DNA of 64,000 bases, taken from Henricia sp. BOLD:AAB3569 (lineage: Eukaryota > Echinodermata > Asteroidea > Spinulosida > Echinasteridae). Of this stretch, positions 32,590 through 43,092 are shown piece after piece (position 1 is the first letter of the stretch; every line of letters starts with the position of its first letter). A program made the translations under genes and the position numbers. The notes beneath the pieces are model-generated. The model worked only from the letters and a program-made list of their open reading frames with translations, made no database searches and had not been told where the DNA came from. The DNA lies in assembly GCA_037783545.1 (NCBI GenBank), contig JBBELK010000006.1:1252501-1316500 (forward strand). Direction: 5' to 3'.

Positions 32590-33014
32590 ACATGTACAGT
32601 ATGTACCAGGATTGACAAGATCTCAAGATTCTTGACTGTAGTGTTTGCCAGCAGTGCTTCCTTGATTTTGTGTGTCACCACAAAATGAGACACAAAGAAA
32701 AACTTATTACAGAGAACGACCCGTCAGTGGCCGGAACGTCACAAAGTCGAATAGCAGCTAGACGGAAAGCCTGGCTGGACCACCACGTGCAGAGCGGGGA
32801 TGTAATCCGTGAACAAGCCACTGCCTACGTACATCAGGTTTTGGATTCCGAGAGACGGCAGAGTTACCAAGAACCCCATTGCTCTTGTCGCCTGGCAAAG
32901 AAATGCCCCTACAGGATGAGAGATCGCCCACTAAATCTGCCTCAGCGGGTCGCCCCCCTACTGAGCCACCAGCACCAGCAGTCCCACAGTGGGGCCCACT
33001 TCGACCTGGGGTAG
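32590..33014 (+). CDS. Open Cys-rich RING-like exon at unit 1/unit 2 boundary
   Basis: It reads DLKILDCSVCQQCFLDFV, then a basic stretch, and later HCSCRLAKKCPYRM with further Cys. It stays open to 33014. In the diverged copy at 40705-40800 the same place reads DPKILDRLRTFCQQCFLDL, which fits a RING finger better and supports the assignment. Confidence 0.4.
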
Positions 33015-33295
33015 AAATTCCCTCCTTCACCCCAGCACATCCAAATTTCATCGAGCTGGACGCCCTCAACACAACTGCTGGTTCATCAGCCGCCCCGGTT
33101 CCCAACAAACAATGTATGCAGCCAGGGTCAAGTCTAGTATGACATTATGGACAAACCATTGCCAAAACAACCTGTATTTTAATAGTTTCCCCCTACTGTT
33201 GGAGAAGCCCAAGACATAACCACCCTAACCAGAGCAAAACAGTATCTAGTGTCTGGTTTTAAAGGTATTCAACACCACCAGAGTGCTGTCTATAT

Positions 33296-33729
33296 GGGTC
33301 TGTCCACAGTAATGGGGTACATTTGAAAAGTAAGTCAATAATTCCTTTCAGATGTCTTTAGTTTATCTCAGAATTAAAGAAATGTCCTTGTTTTGTTTTC
33401 AGGAGATAACTTTTGCCCAAAAAGGTAAAACATTTCTGCCACAACATAAATTTTTGAAAAGCTTGTGTACATATTTTCCTATTACGTAGGTAACGTGGAC
33501 GGACCATTTTGTGACATTTTTTTCCGTCTTTGTTACACGCGTAATAGGAAAATTTGTGCACGGGGTTTTCAGAAATGTATGTTGTAGGACTATTTTTCTT
33601 ACTCCTTGGTGAAAAAGTTATTTCCTCAGTTTAGCTTGATAATTTAAAGATAAAATTAAGACATTTGAAGTGAACACGGACCTAAAATCTTGAATGTTAC
33701 AGAAATGTACCCCATTACTGTGGACAGCC
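33296..33729. mobile_element. GGGTC...GACCC inverted-repeat element inside unit 2
   Basis: 434 bp with ends GGGTCTGTCCACAGTAATGG and the inverse at the right. Inner arms carry TTTTCCTATTACGTA. It is flanked on both sides by the same ~200-bp piece of the unit. A full relative is at 41775-42210. Confidence 0.75.
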
Positions 33730-34261
33730 GCCCCGGTTCCCAACAAACAATGTATGCAGCCAGGGTCAAGTCTGTACGACATTATGGACAAACTATTGCC
33801 AAAACAACCTGTATTTAGTTTCCCCCTACTGTTGGAGAAGCCCAAGACATAACCACCATAACCAGAGCAAAACAGTATCTAGTGTCTGGTTTTAAAGGTA
33901 TTCAACTCAACCAGAGTGCTGTCTATATGTATGTACTCAGCAATGTCAAACTTGTGTTGGCTTCTACAGCTGACTGATGATGTCAACATTGAACAGTTGA
34001 CCACACTGGCCGACAGGATTGGTGACCTTGCCCCTCCCTCTCCTGTTGCCATAGTAACTGATGTGGAGAATTCCTCTTCACAAGTTCTGCAATTTTAACA
34101 CCAAAATCTTGACCAAGTTCTTGAGATTAAAATTGATTACAATGCACAGCTGAGCACAGTGTATTATTTCTTCGTGCCTTACCCACCCTCGGCCATCTCG
34201 ACAAGAACTAACAAAACAACTCCCGAATAGAGAACACATTTCGTATGTTACACAATTATTA

Positions 34262-34580
34262 CCCCTTTCCCACTACAAGAGTCATGGAAAGAAGAGGTGA
34301 AGCTCCTCATCTAAGCCTGGTCCGAGGAGAAAGTGCAGTCTCAACTGGACGGGACAACTCGGAACAACAAAGTATTTACAGACTTGGTCAGTATTCTGGC
34401 TGAGTCTGGATTTGACTGAACAGCGAGTCAATGCCATGAGAAACTGAAGTCCCTGAAAAGGGGGTACAAAGCCGCAGTTGACAGCAACAGACGGAGTGGA
34501 TCTGGGAGAAGCAAATGCGCCCACTTCGATCTACTTGATGCGGTACTTGGGACTCATCCCATGATCAATTCCAAAATCCT
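34262..34580 (+). pseudogene. Myb/SANT-like domain, unit 2, interrupted
   Basis: A near copy of the unit 1 domain. Here the stops are TAA at 34312-34314, in place of a Lys/Gln codon, and TGA at 34417-34419, where unit 1 has Arg of GFDRTAS. The unit 1 stop is absent. Confidence 0.65.
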
Positions 34581-35197
34581 CGTTGATACGGAAGAAAACA
34601 CGGCTACAGAAACAGGAGCTGGACCACTTCAGATTCCGTCAGGTAACATGTTTACTGTGTCACATGACAGTGTTATTCAGGCCTGCAGGGTATTGGATGA
34701 TGTCGCGAAGCTCTTAGCAGAATCTCATGTGAAGTTGTGCAGTGGTTAGGTGCGGACAAACCATGCACAACCACTGCGAAAGGAGTGTATGACTCTTGCA
34801 AAGGAATTTATACAAGAGTTTCCGGTGGCTGTTTTAATTTAGGTAAATAGGACTTAAATGTATCAAAATGATTTATTGACACTGAGCTTCCGAGAGTAGA
34901 TCCGGCATGAAAGATTGTTGTAAAGAGAACAGCAAGTTACCTGCCGATTAAAAATAACACGCTAAAATTTCTCCACAACTTTTTATCTCCGAGATACTTT
35001 TATGCAAAGTTTCTGAAAGCATACGATGTTCAAGAGCAAAAGGATTGTTCTCATACGAATGGCTGAATAAACTAAATACATTAACTTCACTCCCTCACTG
35101 CAGTAAAAGAAGAGTTCCTTTTCACGTAGGATAAAGCCCATCCCCACACTGATACATGCATGGGATGTGTGAAGCATAAAAAGAGATCAGTTAAAGA

Positions 35198-35539
35198 ATG
35201 GAAGGGAGTCGTTTTTACAGCCATCTGGGAGAAGTACTGCAATGTTTCACACTAACACTTGGGGGTGCAGGGTGTATGAAATGGCACAATCAGGGGACAT
35301 TTATGTCAAGGGCACATGACCAGCTCTCCTTCATTAAGTGGATTCTGGATCCCACACAACAAATAAGTGTAGCTGTGGCAAAGGATATCACTGCACAATT
35401 AATGCATACCAAAATCCTGGACTGCCTCCATAGTTTTTGTCTCCAGTGTCTCCAGATTTCTTACCTACTAAGAAAAGAGCCCATTAAGGAAAGAGCCTAC
35501 TATTATCCCAAAATCCTGAACCATTTGCACAGTTTTTGA
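35198..35539 (+). CDS. Open frame with two RING-half motifs, unit 2
   Basis: Nearly the same as 31752-32099, two codons shorter, still open. A third, degraded relative is at 39030-39370 in unit 3. Confidence 0.4.
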   Translation: MEGSRFYSHLGEVLQCFTLTLGGAGCMKWHNQGTFMSRAHDQLSFIKWILDPTQQISVAVAKDITAQLMHTKILDCLHSFCLQCLQISYLLRKEPIKERAYYYPKILNHLHSF

Positions 35540-37074
35540 AGAAGATTTCCTTGCCGACCATCAAGATCCGAAGATACTTGACTGTCTTCAGAGTTTCTGA
35601 CGAATATCTTCCCAAGTACTACATGATAAAGAGGTACCAATTCCTTATAACAATTTCCTGCCCACTGGGATTGTGTTTAATTTTCTCCTGGCTAAGCCTT
35701 TAAAAGAATTCTAACAGGTATCAAGATACCAGACTGTCGAGGTACAAAGATCCTCGATTGCACCCATAGTTTTTGACCGTCTTTTTGATTTGTGTGTGCA
35801 TACAGCTAGAAACCAGACTTCTTCCACTCTGTGCCGGTTAAAAATAAGACATTCAAAATCTGCAGAAAGAGCACCATAAACCATATCATGATGTTGACCC
35901 TACTCGAGTCAAGATAGGGCAAGTACACATGTACTTGTCTGCAGAGTGAGCTTGAAGAAACATGAAGCAAACATGTCAAGCGGCATGACGTCATTTCGAG
36001 TGCGGAATTTATGAAGATACATGTACAGTATGTACCAGGATTGACAAGATCTCAAGATTCTTGACTGTAGTGTTTGCCAGCAGTGCTTCCTTGATTTTGT
36101 GTGTCACCACAAAATGAGACACAAAGAAAAACTTATTACAGAGAACGACCCGTCAGTGGCCGGAACATCACAAAGTCGAATAGCAGCTAGACGAAAAGCC
36201 TGGCTGGACCACCACGTGCAGAGCAGGGATGTAACGCGTGAACAAGCCACCTGCCTACATACATCAAGTTTTTGATTCCGAGAGACGACAGAGTTAACAA
36301 GAACCCTATTGCTCTCGTCGCCTGGCGAAGAAATGCCCCTACAGGATGAGAGATCGCCCACAAAATCTTCCTTAGCAGGTCGCCCTACAACACAACACCT
36401 CCTACAGAGGCAGCAGCAGTCCCACAATGGGGCCCACTTCGGCCTGGGGTAGAAATTTCCTCCTTCACCCCAGCGCATCCAAATTTCATCGAGCTGGACG
36501 CCCTCAACGCAACTGCTGGTTCATCAGCCGCCCCGGTTCCCAACAAACAATGTATGCAGCCAGGGTTAAGTCTGTATGACATTATGAACAAACCATTGCC
36601 AAAACAACCTGTATTTTAATAGTTTCCCCCTACTGTTGGAGAAGCCCAAGACATAACCACCATAACCAGAGAAAAACGGTATCTAGTGTCTGGTGTTAAA
36701 GGTATTCAACTCAACCAGAGTGCTGTCTATATGTATGTACTCAGCAATGTCAAACTTGTGTTGGCTTCTACAGCTGATGATGTCAACATTGAACAGTTTG
36801 CCACACTGGCAGACAGGACTGGTGAACTTGCCCCTCCCTCTCCTGTTGCCATAGTAACTGATGTGGAGAATTCCTCTTCACAAGCTCTGCAATTTTAACA
36901 ATTTTAATACCAAAATCTTAGAGTTCTTGAGATTAAAATCGTTTACAATGCACAGCTGAGCACAGTGTATTATTTCTTCGTGCCTTACCCACCCTCTGCC
37001 ATCTCGACAAGAACTAACAAAACAACTCCTGAATGGAGAACACATTTCGTATGTTACACAATTATTACCCCTTT

Positions 37075-37400
37075 CCCACTACAAGAGTCGTGGAAAGAAG
37101 AGAAGGTGAAACACTTCATCCAAGCCTGGTCCGAGGAGAAAGTGCAGTCTCAACTGGGCGGGACAACTTGAAACAACAAGGTCTTTACAGACTTGGCCAT
37201 TATTCTGGCCGAGTCTGGATTTGACCGAACAGCGAGTCAATGCCATGAGAAACTGAAGTCCCTAAAAAGGGAGTACAAAGCCGCAGTTGACAGCAACAGA
37301 CGGAGTGGATCTGGGAGAAGCAAATGCCCCCACTTCGATCTACTTGATGCGGTACTTGGGACTCGTCCCATGATCAATTCCAAAATCCTCCTTGATACGG
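37075..37400 (+). pseudogene. Myb/SANT-like domain, unit 3, interrupted
   Basis: Same domain, with TGA at 37169-37171 just after SQLGGTT where unit 1 has Arg. Downstream the unit is rearranged: a 200-bp piece of segment Y from the fossil cluster sits at 37620-37815, and a shortened Myb/SANT copy follows at 38200-38360. Confidence 0.65.
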
Positions 37401-39719
37401 AAGAAGAAAACACGGCTACAGAAACAAAAGTATGCAGTTGTGCCAAAGAAGCAGCAAAAGCTTGTTAATAATCAAAACTTCCATGCCTTGCATACATTTA
37501 CAATGTAGTTGAAGACCGCTTGTATGAGGTAGAGTTAAACAAAAAGAAATTTTTTCTAAGCCTTCCACTGCAAATAGGTTTCTTCGTTTATCAGTACGCA
37601 AAGTTTCGAATTTTGAAATTCTTTTACGACAATGGATTTATTCCATTTATTAGAAATATTCAAAACATTTAACTGAGAACTACTTAAAATCTTAAATATT
37701 TCTGTTTTCATCTCATTGGAACAGAGAAGGGATGAATACTCAGAGAGACAGTTGGCGGTATCGTTGTGGCATTTGCGGACAACAAGGGCTCTATTAACAA
37801 AACAGACATTAATCCGCACAGTTTTTGAAAAAGATATTTCCTTGCCGACCATCAAGATCCGAAGATACATGTACTTGACTGTCTTCATAGTTTCTGACGA
37901 ATGTTTTCCTAAGTACTACATAATAAAAAGGTACCAATTCCTTATCAAAATTTTCTCCTGGCCGAGCCTTTAAAAGAAAGTAAGAAGAATTTTAACAGGT
38001 ATCAAGATACCAATTAACAATTTTAATACCAAAATCTTGACCAAGTTCTTGAGATTAAAATTGTTTACAATGCACAGCTGAGCACAGTGTAATATTTTTC
38101 GTGCCTTAGCCACCCTCCGCCATCTCGAAAAGAACTAACAAAACAACTCATTTCGTATGTTACACAATTATTACCCCTTTCCCACTACAAGAGTCGTGGA
38201 AAGAAGAGTGAAGCTCCTCATCTAAGCCTGGTCCGAGGAGAAAGTGCAGTCTCAACTGGGCGGGACGACTAGGAACAACAAGGTATTTACAGACTTGGCC
38301 AGTATGCCAGTATTCTGGCCAAGTCTGAGAAACTGAAGTCCCTAAAAAGATACTACAAAGCCGCAGTTGACAGCAGTTGACCTGGAAAACACGGCTACAG
38401 AAACAGGACCACTTCAGATTCTGTCAGGTGACATGTTTACTATGTCAGGTGACAGAATCTGGCCAATCACGGCAAGTGTTATTCAGGCCTGAAGGGTATT
38501 GGGTGATGTCGCGAAGCTCTTCCCAGAATCTCATGCGAAGTTGTGCAGTGGTAAGGTGCGGACAAACCTTGCAAAACCACTGCGAAAGGAGTGTATGACT
38601 CTTGCAAAGGAATTTATACAAGAGTTTCCGGTGGCTGTTTTAATTCAGGTAAATGGGACTTAAATGTATCAAAATGATTTATTGACACCAATCTTCCGAG
38701 AGTAGACCCATGAAAGGTTGTTGTAAAGAGAACAGCAAGTTACCTGCCGATTAAAAATAACACGTTCAAATTTCTCCACAACTTTTTAGCTCCGAGATAC
38801 TTTTATGCAAAGTTTCTGAAAGCATACGATGTTTAAGAGCAAAAGGATTATTCTCGTACGAATGGCTGAATGATCTGAAGAAACTAAATACATGAACTTC
38901 ACTCCCTCACTGCAGTAAAAGAAGGGTTCCTTTTCACGTAGGATAATGCCCATCTGTCCATCCCCACACTGCTACACATGTATAGGATGTTTGAAACATA
39001 CAAAAAGATCAGTTAAAGAATGAAAGGGAGTCTTTTTTACAGCCATCTGGGAGAAGTCCTGCAATGTTTCACGCTAACACTTGGGGGGCGGGGGTTATGA
39101 AATGGCAATGAATCAGGGGACATTTATGTCAAGGGCACATGACCAGCTATCCTTCATTAGGTGGATTCTGGATCCCACACAACAAACAAGTGTAGCTGTG
39201 GCAAAGTCATGGGATATCACTGCATAATTAATGCATACCAAAATCCTGGACTGCCTCCATAGTTTTTGTCTCCAATGTCTCCAGATTTCTTACCTACTAA
39301 GAAAAGAGCGTGTTAAGGAAAGAGCCTACTATTATCCCAAAATCCTGAACCATTTGCACAGTTTTTGAAAAAGATTTCCTTGCCGACCATCAAGATCCGA
39401 AGATACTTGACTGTCTCCAGAGTTTCTGACGAATGTCTTCCTAGGTACTACATGATAAAGAGGTACCAATTCCTTATCACAATTTCCTGCCCACTGGGAT
39501 TGTGTTTAATGTTCTCCTGGCTGAGCCTTTAAAAGAAAGTAACAAGAATTCTAACAGGTATCAAGATACCAGACTGTCGAGGTACAAAGATCCTCGATTG
39601 CACCCATAGTTTTTGACTCTTTTTTATTACTACAATACACCAACAAGATTTGTGTGTGCATACAGATAGAAACCAGACTTTTTCCACTCTGTGCTGGTTG
39701 AAAATAAGACATTCAAAAT

Positions 39720-40160
39720 CTGAGTAATAAATTTGAGGCCCGCCTTCTGGGCTTCAAATAATTTATCCCCGTTGGGACATACTTGTGGGAGGGACAGGCG
39801 GTCAGTGGCCGAACGTGACCATGACTTCACCACACTTTCCAAATGTTGTGGGGGCGATGGACTTGCTCCATTTTTAATGACGAGTCATTCTTGGTTGAGC
39901 AGCCGAAGGAGAAAGTTCTATTTACTGCTTTTCATTTGATCAAGTTCTAATGTCAGCCCACTTAATCAAGCCGCCATTGAGCGGACACGGAGGCGTATTA
40001 ACCGCAGCATTTTCGCCGTGTTCTGCAGATTTCCTGGGGGAGTCATTTGGCACCCCCGGATAGTTTGGTCTAAGCCCGAGTTGTTTGTAACAGATGGCGC
40101 CCACTTCACCGATATTGGTAATCACTGTATACTTAAGAATGTTATGGCTGCTATTAAGAC
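39720..40160. other. Unrelated insert in the array
   Basis: This stretch has no counterpart in other units. It has several short open frames and a more GC-rich composition. Family not recognised; an inserted fragment of another gene or element is possible. Confidence 0.35.
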
Positions 40161-40704
40161 TTGCCTTTAATTCTTACTTTGTTGAACCATCAAGATCCAA
40201 AAATACTTGACTGCCTTCAGAGTTTCTGACGAATGTTTCCCTAAGTACTACATGATAAAGAGGTACCAATTCCTTATCACAATTTCCTGCCCACTGGAAT
40301 TGTGTTTAATTTTCTCCTGGCTGAGCCTTTAAAAGAAAGTAAGAAGAATTCTAACAGGTAGCAAGATACCAGACTGTCGAGGTACAAAGATCCTCAATTG
40401 CACCCATAGTTTTTGAGTGTCATTTTGACACTCAAAATGATTACAATACACCAACAAAATTTGTGTGTGCATGTATACAGCTGGAAACCAGACTTCTTCC
40501 ACTCTGTGCCGGTTGAAAAAAAGACATTCAAAATCTGCATAAAGAGCACCATAAACAATATGATGTTGACCCTACTCGAGTCAAGATAGGGCAAGTACAC
40601 ATGTACTTGTCTGCAGAGTGAGCTTAAAGTAACGTGAAGAAAACATGCCAAGCACCATGACATCACGAGTGCGGAATTTATGAAGATATGTACCGGGACT
40701 GCCA

Positions 40705-40800
40705 AGATCCCAAGATTCTTGACCGTTTACGCACTTTTTGCCAGCAGTGCTTCCTTGATTTGGTATTTCACCACAAAATGAGACGCAAAGAAAAACTTAG
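40705..40800 (+). pseudogene. Diverged RING-like fragment at array end
   Basis: It reads CQDPKILDRLRTFCQQCFLD and a following HHKMRRKEKL. This order, C-x2-PKIL-x3-L-x-TFC-x2-C, is the second half of a C3HC4 RING. Confidence 0.45.
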
Positions 40801-41011
40801 CATTACTGAGAAGGCTTTTGCCATTTCATGGAGCATCAAGGAAAAACGTTTGAATATTTGAAGGAAATGCATGTTAACTACCTACACAGTAACACACATG
40901 CTGCATCTGTCACAGCAGATAGACGCCAAGAAACATCAACATGCAAGATACTAGATTATTATATAAAATGAAGCTGTGAGCAATACCATGCATTTCTGTT
41001 ACTGTACGTTA

Positions 41012-41028
41012 TAGCGCCCTCTGTGGGT
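41012..41028 (-). promoter_or_regulatory. CTCF-like motif
   Basis: Minus strand CCCACAGAGGGCGCTA fits most of the CTCF core. It lies about 130-150 bp upstream of the Crypton-like exon. Confidence 0.3.
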
Positions 41029-41129
41029 GGAAAATGTCACACACTGTACAGTAACAAAAAATACTGTACAACAGTATCGATTCTGCATGTATGCACAACC
41101 GGAACCAACCGAGCTCGCGCGCGCACTTC

Positions 41130-41352
41130 AATTCCACGAAATGAAAAGAAAATGGCGAGCCCAGATTTGATACGATAGAAGACGATGAATACGATGACAT
41201 CCTCCAAAATAGAGAAAGCGGAGCGACACGGAGAAGCACCACGAAAGCAGTGAACATTTTGAAGCTGTACTTGAGGGAAAAGGAATTGTCAGAGGACTTT
41301 GAAGACTTAAGCAAAATTGAACTGAATGCGATTCTCCGTAAGTTTTAGGCCT
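41130..41352 (+). pseudogene. Crypton-type tyrosine-recombinase-like (DUF3504) N-terminal fragment
   Basis: From 41169 the frame reads DTIEDDEYDDILQ and then TRRSTTKAVNILKLYLREK and SEDFEDLSKIELNAILRKF, the SAM-like N-terminal core-binding part of Crypton-derived proteins such as KCTD1/ZMYM-type DUF3504 families. A TAG at 41347-41349 follows RKF where relatives continue FY. The ATG at 41152 (MASPDLIR) is in another frame, so the start is shifted by one base or the exon is spliced. No catalytic recombinase part follows. It is either a domesticated host gene's first exon or a fragment. Confidence 0.5.
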
Positions 41353-41530
41353 ACGTGGGATTACGAAAGTATTTGAAAACAGTTTCCATATGTGCCAGCA
41401 TGGAGCTACAAAAGGAGCTCCATGGTGCCAGGGTGAAATGTTTACCGTTGCTTGTGGAACTTTCAACAATTTCGAATTTTAAATTATACTGTCTGAAAAA
41501 TGTTTGTCAGCTTCATTTTATATAACAATA

Positions 41531-41671
41531 ATAATATTGGATGTCTTTTCGGGTGATATGAGAATATACCGCACTCGTCATGAAAATACCGAACTCGCCT
41601 TCGGCTCGTTCGGTATTTTCATGACTCGTGCGGTATATTCTCATATCACCCTCAAAGCCATCCAATATTAT
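41531..41671. mobile_element. Near-perfect palindromic MITE
   Basis: 141 bp with arms of about 62 bp, including GATATGAGAATATACCGCAC and its inverse, and a tiny loop. Confidence 0.8.
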
Positions 41672-41774
41672 ATAAATATCTCCACAGCTTCTAAAACATT
41701 CCATTTCTGAAACTTCCTATGTCTGTATTACACATGTTGTACCGACTACAGAATTCTGATATTTTTAGGCATGT

Positions 41775-42210
41775 GGGTCTTTCCACAGTAATGGGTACAT
41801 TTCTGTGACATATACAAGATCTTAGGTCCGAGTTCACTTCAAATGTCTTAATTTTATCTTTACATTATCCAGTTAAACCGAGGAAATAACTTTTACCCCA
41901 AGGAGTAAGAAAAATAGTCCTACAACATACATTTCTGAAAACCCTGTGCACAAATTTTCCTATTACGTATGTAACAAAGACAGAAAAAAATGTCACAAAT
42001 TGGTCTGTCCACGTTACATACGTAATAGGAAAATTTGTACACAAGCTTTTCAAAAATGTATGTTGTGGCCGCAATTTTTTACTTTTTTGGGCAAAAGTTA
42101 TCTCCTGACAATAGTACAAGGAAATTTCTTTAAGTTTGAGATAAACTGAAGACATTTGAAAGGAATTATTGTCTTATCTTTCAAATAGGCCCATTAGCGT
42201 GGAAAGACCC
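41775..42210. mobile_element. GGGTC...GACCC inverted-repeat element with ATGT duplication
   Basis: 436 bp with ends GGGTCTTTCCACAGTAATGG and CGTGGAAAGACCC, ATGT on both sides (41771-41774, 42211-42214), and long inner arms with TTTTCCTATTACGTATGTAA. Same family as 33296-33729. Confidence 0.75.
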
Positions 42211-42726
42211 ATGTCCTTTTTCAAAAAGATAATGTGGCTGTGGTGTGTGTGCAGTTTGGAAAGTACAATTTACCTCTCGGGACTAAAAAGGTACACATAC
42301 ATACATGTATGTGCTGTGAGGGTAGTGAAGGCATTTCTTTAGCTTGTGAACACCCAATGCAATTAGCAGTCAGGGTTCTACACTCCAGAGAGAGCAAAAG
42401 CTAAAATAAAGGTACTTAAGGTCGAGATTATAGGCAATAAACATCTTCTGACACAAAGATGTTAAAAGACATGAAAGATAGCTGAAAAGTATACGTAGTG
42501 TATATTTAGAAGCACTGCTTTGAAGTGGGTGTTTGGCTGTATTTGTCTGACAAAGGTACGCTTTGGAGTTTTTAGGCACAATTCTCCCAGAAATTCTCAC
42601 TTCAGTCGCAAAATTCACCTGAAATTTCACAGTTTTTTCAGGTCAGTGGCTTTCTAGAAATTATTGTATTAAAGGGGACTGATTTTGTGTTCGCTAAATC
42701 AACCGAATCAATCGCGCAACCGACCG
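42211..42726. other. Intergenic, nothing recognised
   Basis: AT-rich; no domain-bearing frame on either strand. Confidence 0.4.
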
Positions 42727-43092
42727 TGTACTGTACCGAATTCTGTCAACTCGACCGTTTTGCGTTCTTAAACGCCAAGTGTCAAAACTAATGACGTCTA
42801 AAATTACCTTGTAAATTTTTTTGCAAGCTAAAACTCAATAGAGGATGAACTTTCTGCAAATTTGCGGCGTAAACATTTCGCTTTCGCCAGATTTTTCAGG
42901 CTGGAGATTCACGTCGAAATAAATCGTTTGCCACGGCATGGTGCAATAAGTTTTTGTTTCTTTTTCTTTCCCGACTGATAAAATGTAGAGTAATTTTTTG
43001 ATTTTTTTTCCGCTTGGCACAAAATCACGCGTTACAAGATCAGAAAAGACGGTACGCAAAACGGTCGATTTGGTACGAGTCGAGTTGACTGT
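42727..43092. repeat. Imperfect inverted repeat with GTCGAGTTG motif
   Basis: The left arm CAACTCGACCGTTTTGCG matches the inverse of the right arm around CGCAAAACGGTCG and CGAGTTGAC. The same short motif is iterated at 54003-54150. Confidence 0.4.

Larger units (their letters stand above)
29214..40830 (+). repeat. Tandem array of ~3.4-kb RING-motif / Myb-SANT units
   Basis: Units: truncated lead 29214-29920; unit 1 29920-32745; unit 2 32746-36175; unit 3 36176-39720, internally rearranged at 37430-38350; an unrelated insert 39720-40160; and a diverged partial unit 40160-40830. Shared landmarks recur about 3.43 kb apart between units 2 and 3 and about 2.8-3.4 kb apart between units 1 and 2; the difference is an inserted 434-bp element plus a ~200-bp duplication in unit 2. 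Units 1-3 look almost identical by eye over long stretches. Each holds, in order: a RING-like/Cys-rich exon, a proline-rich part, an unknown exon, a Myb/SANT-like exon and several RING-half motifs. Confidence 0.8.

Noticed and set aside
30113-36591. Minus-strand frames repeated in each array unit
   Set aside because: They mirror the plus-strand proline-rich and unknown exons, where splice sites and conservation fit better.
41009-41469. Two minus-strand frames over 100 residues
   Set aside because: They are antisense to the Crypton-like fragment, whose residue conservation lies on the plus strand.
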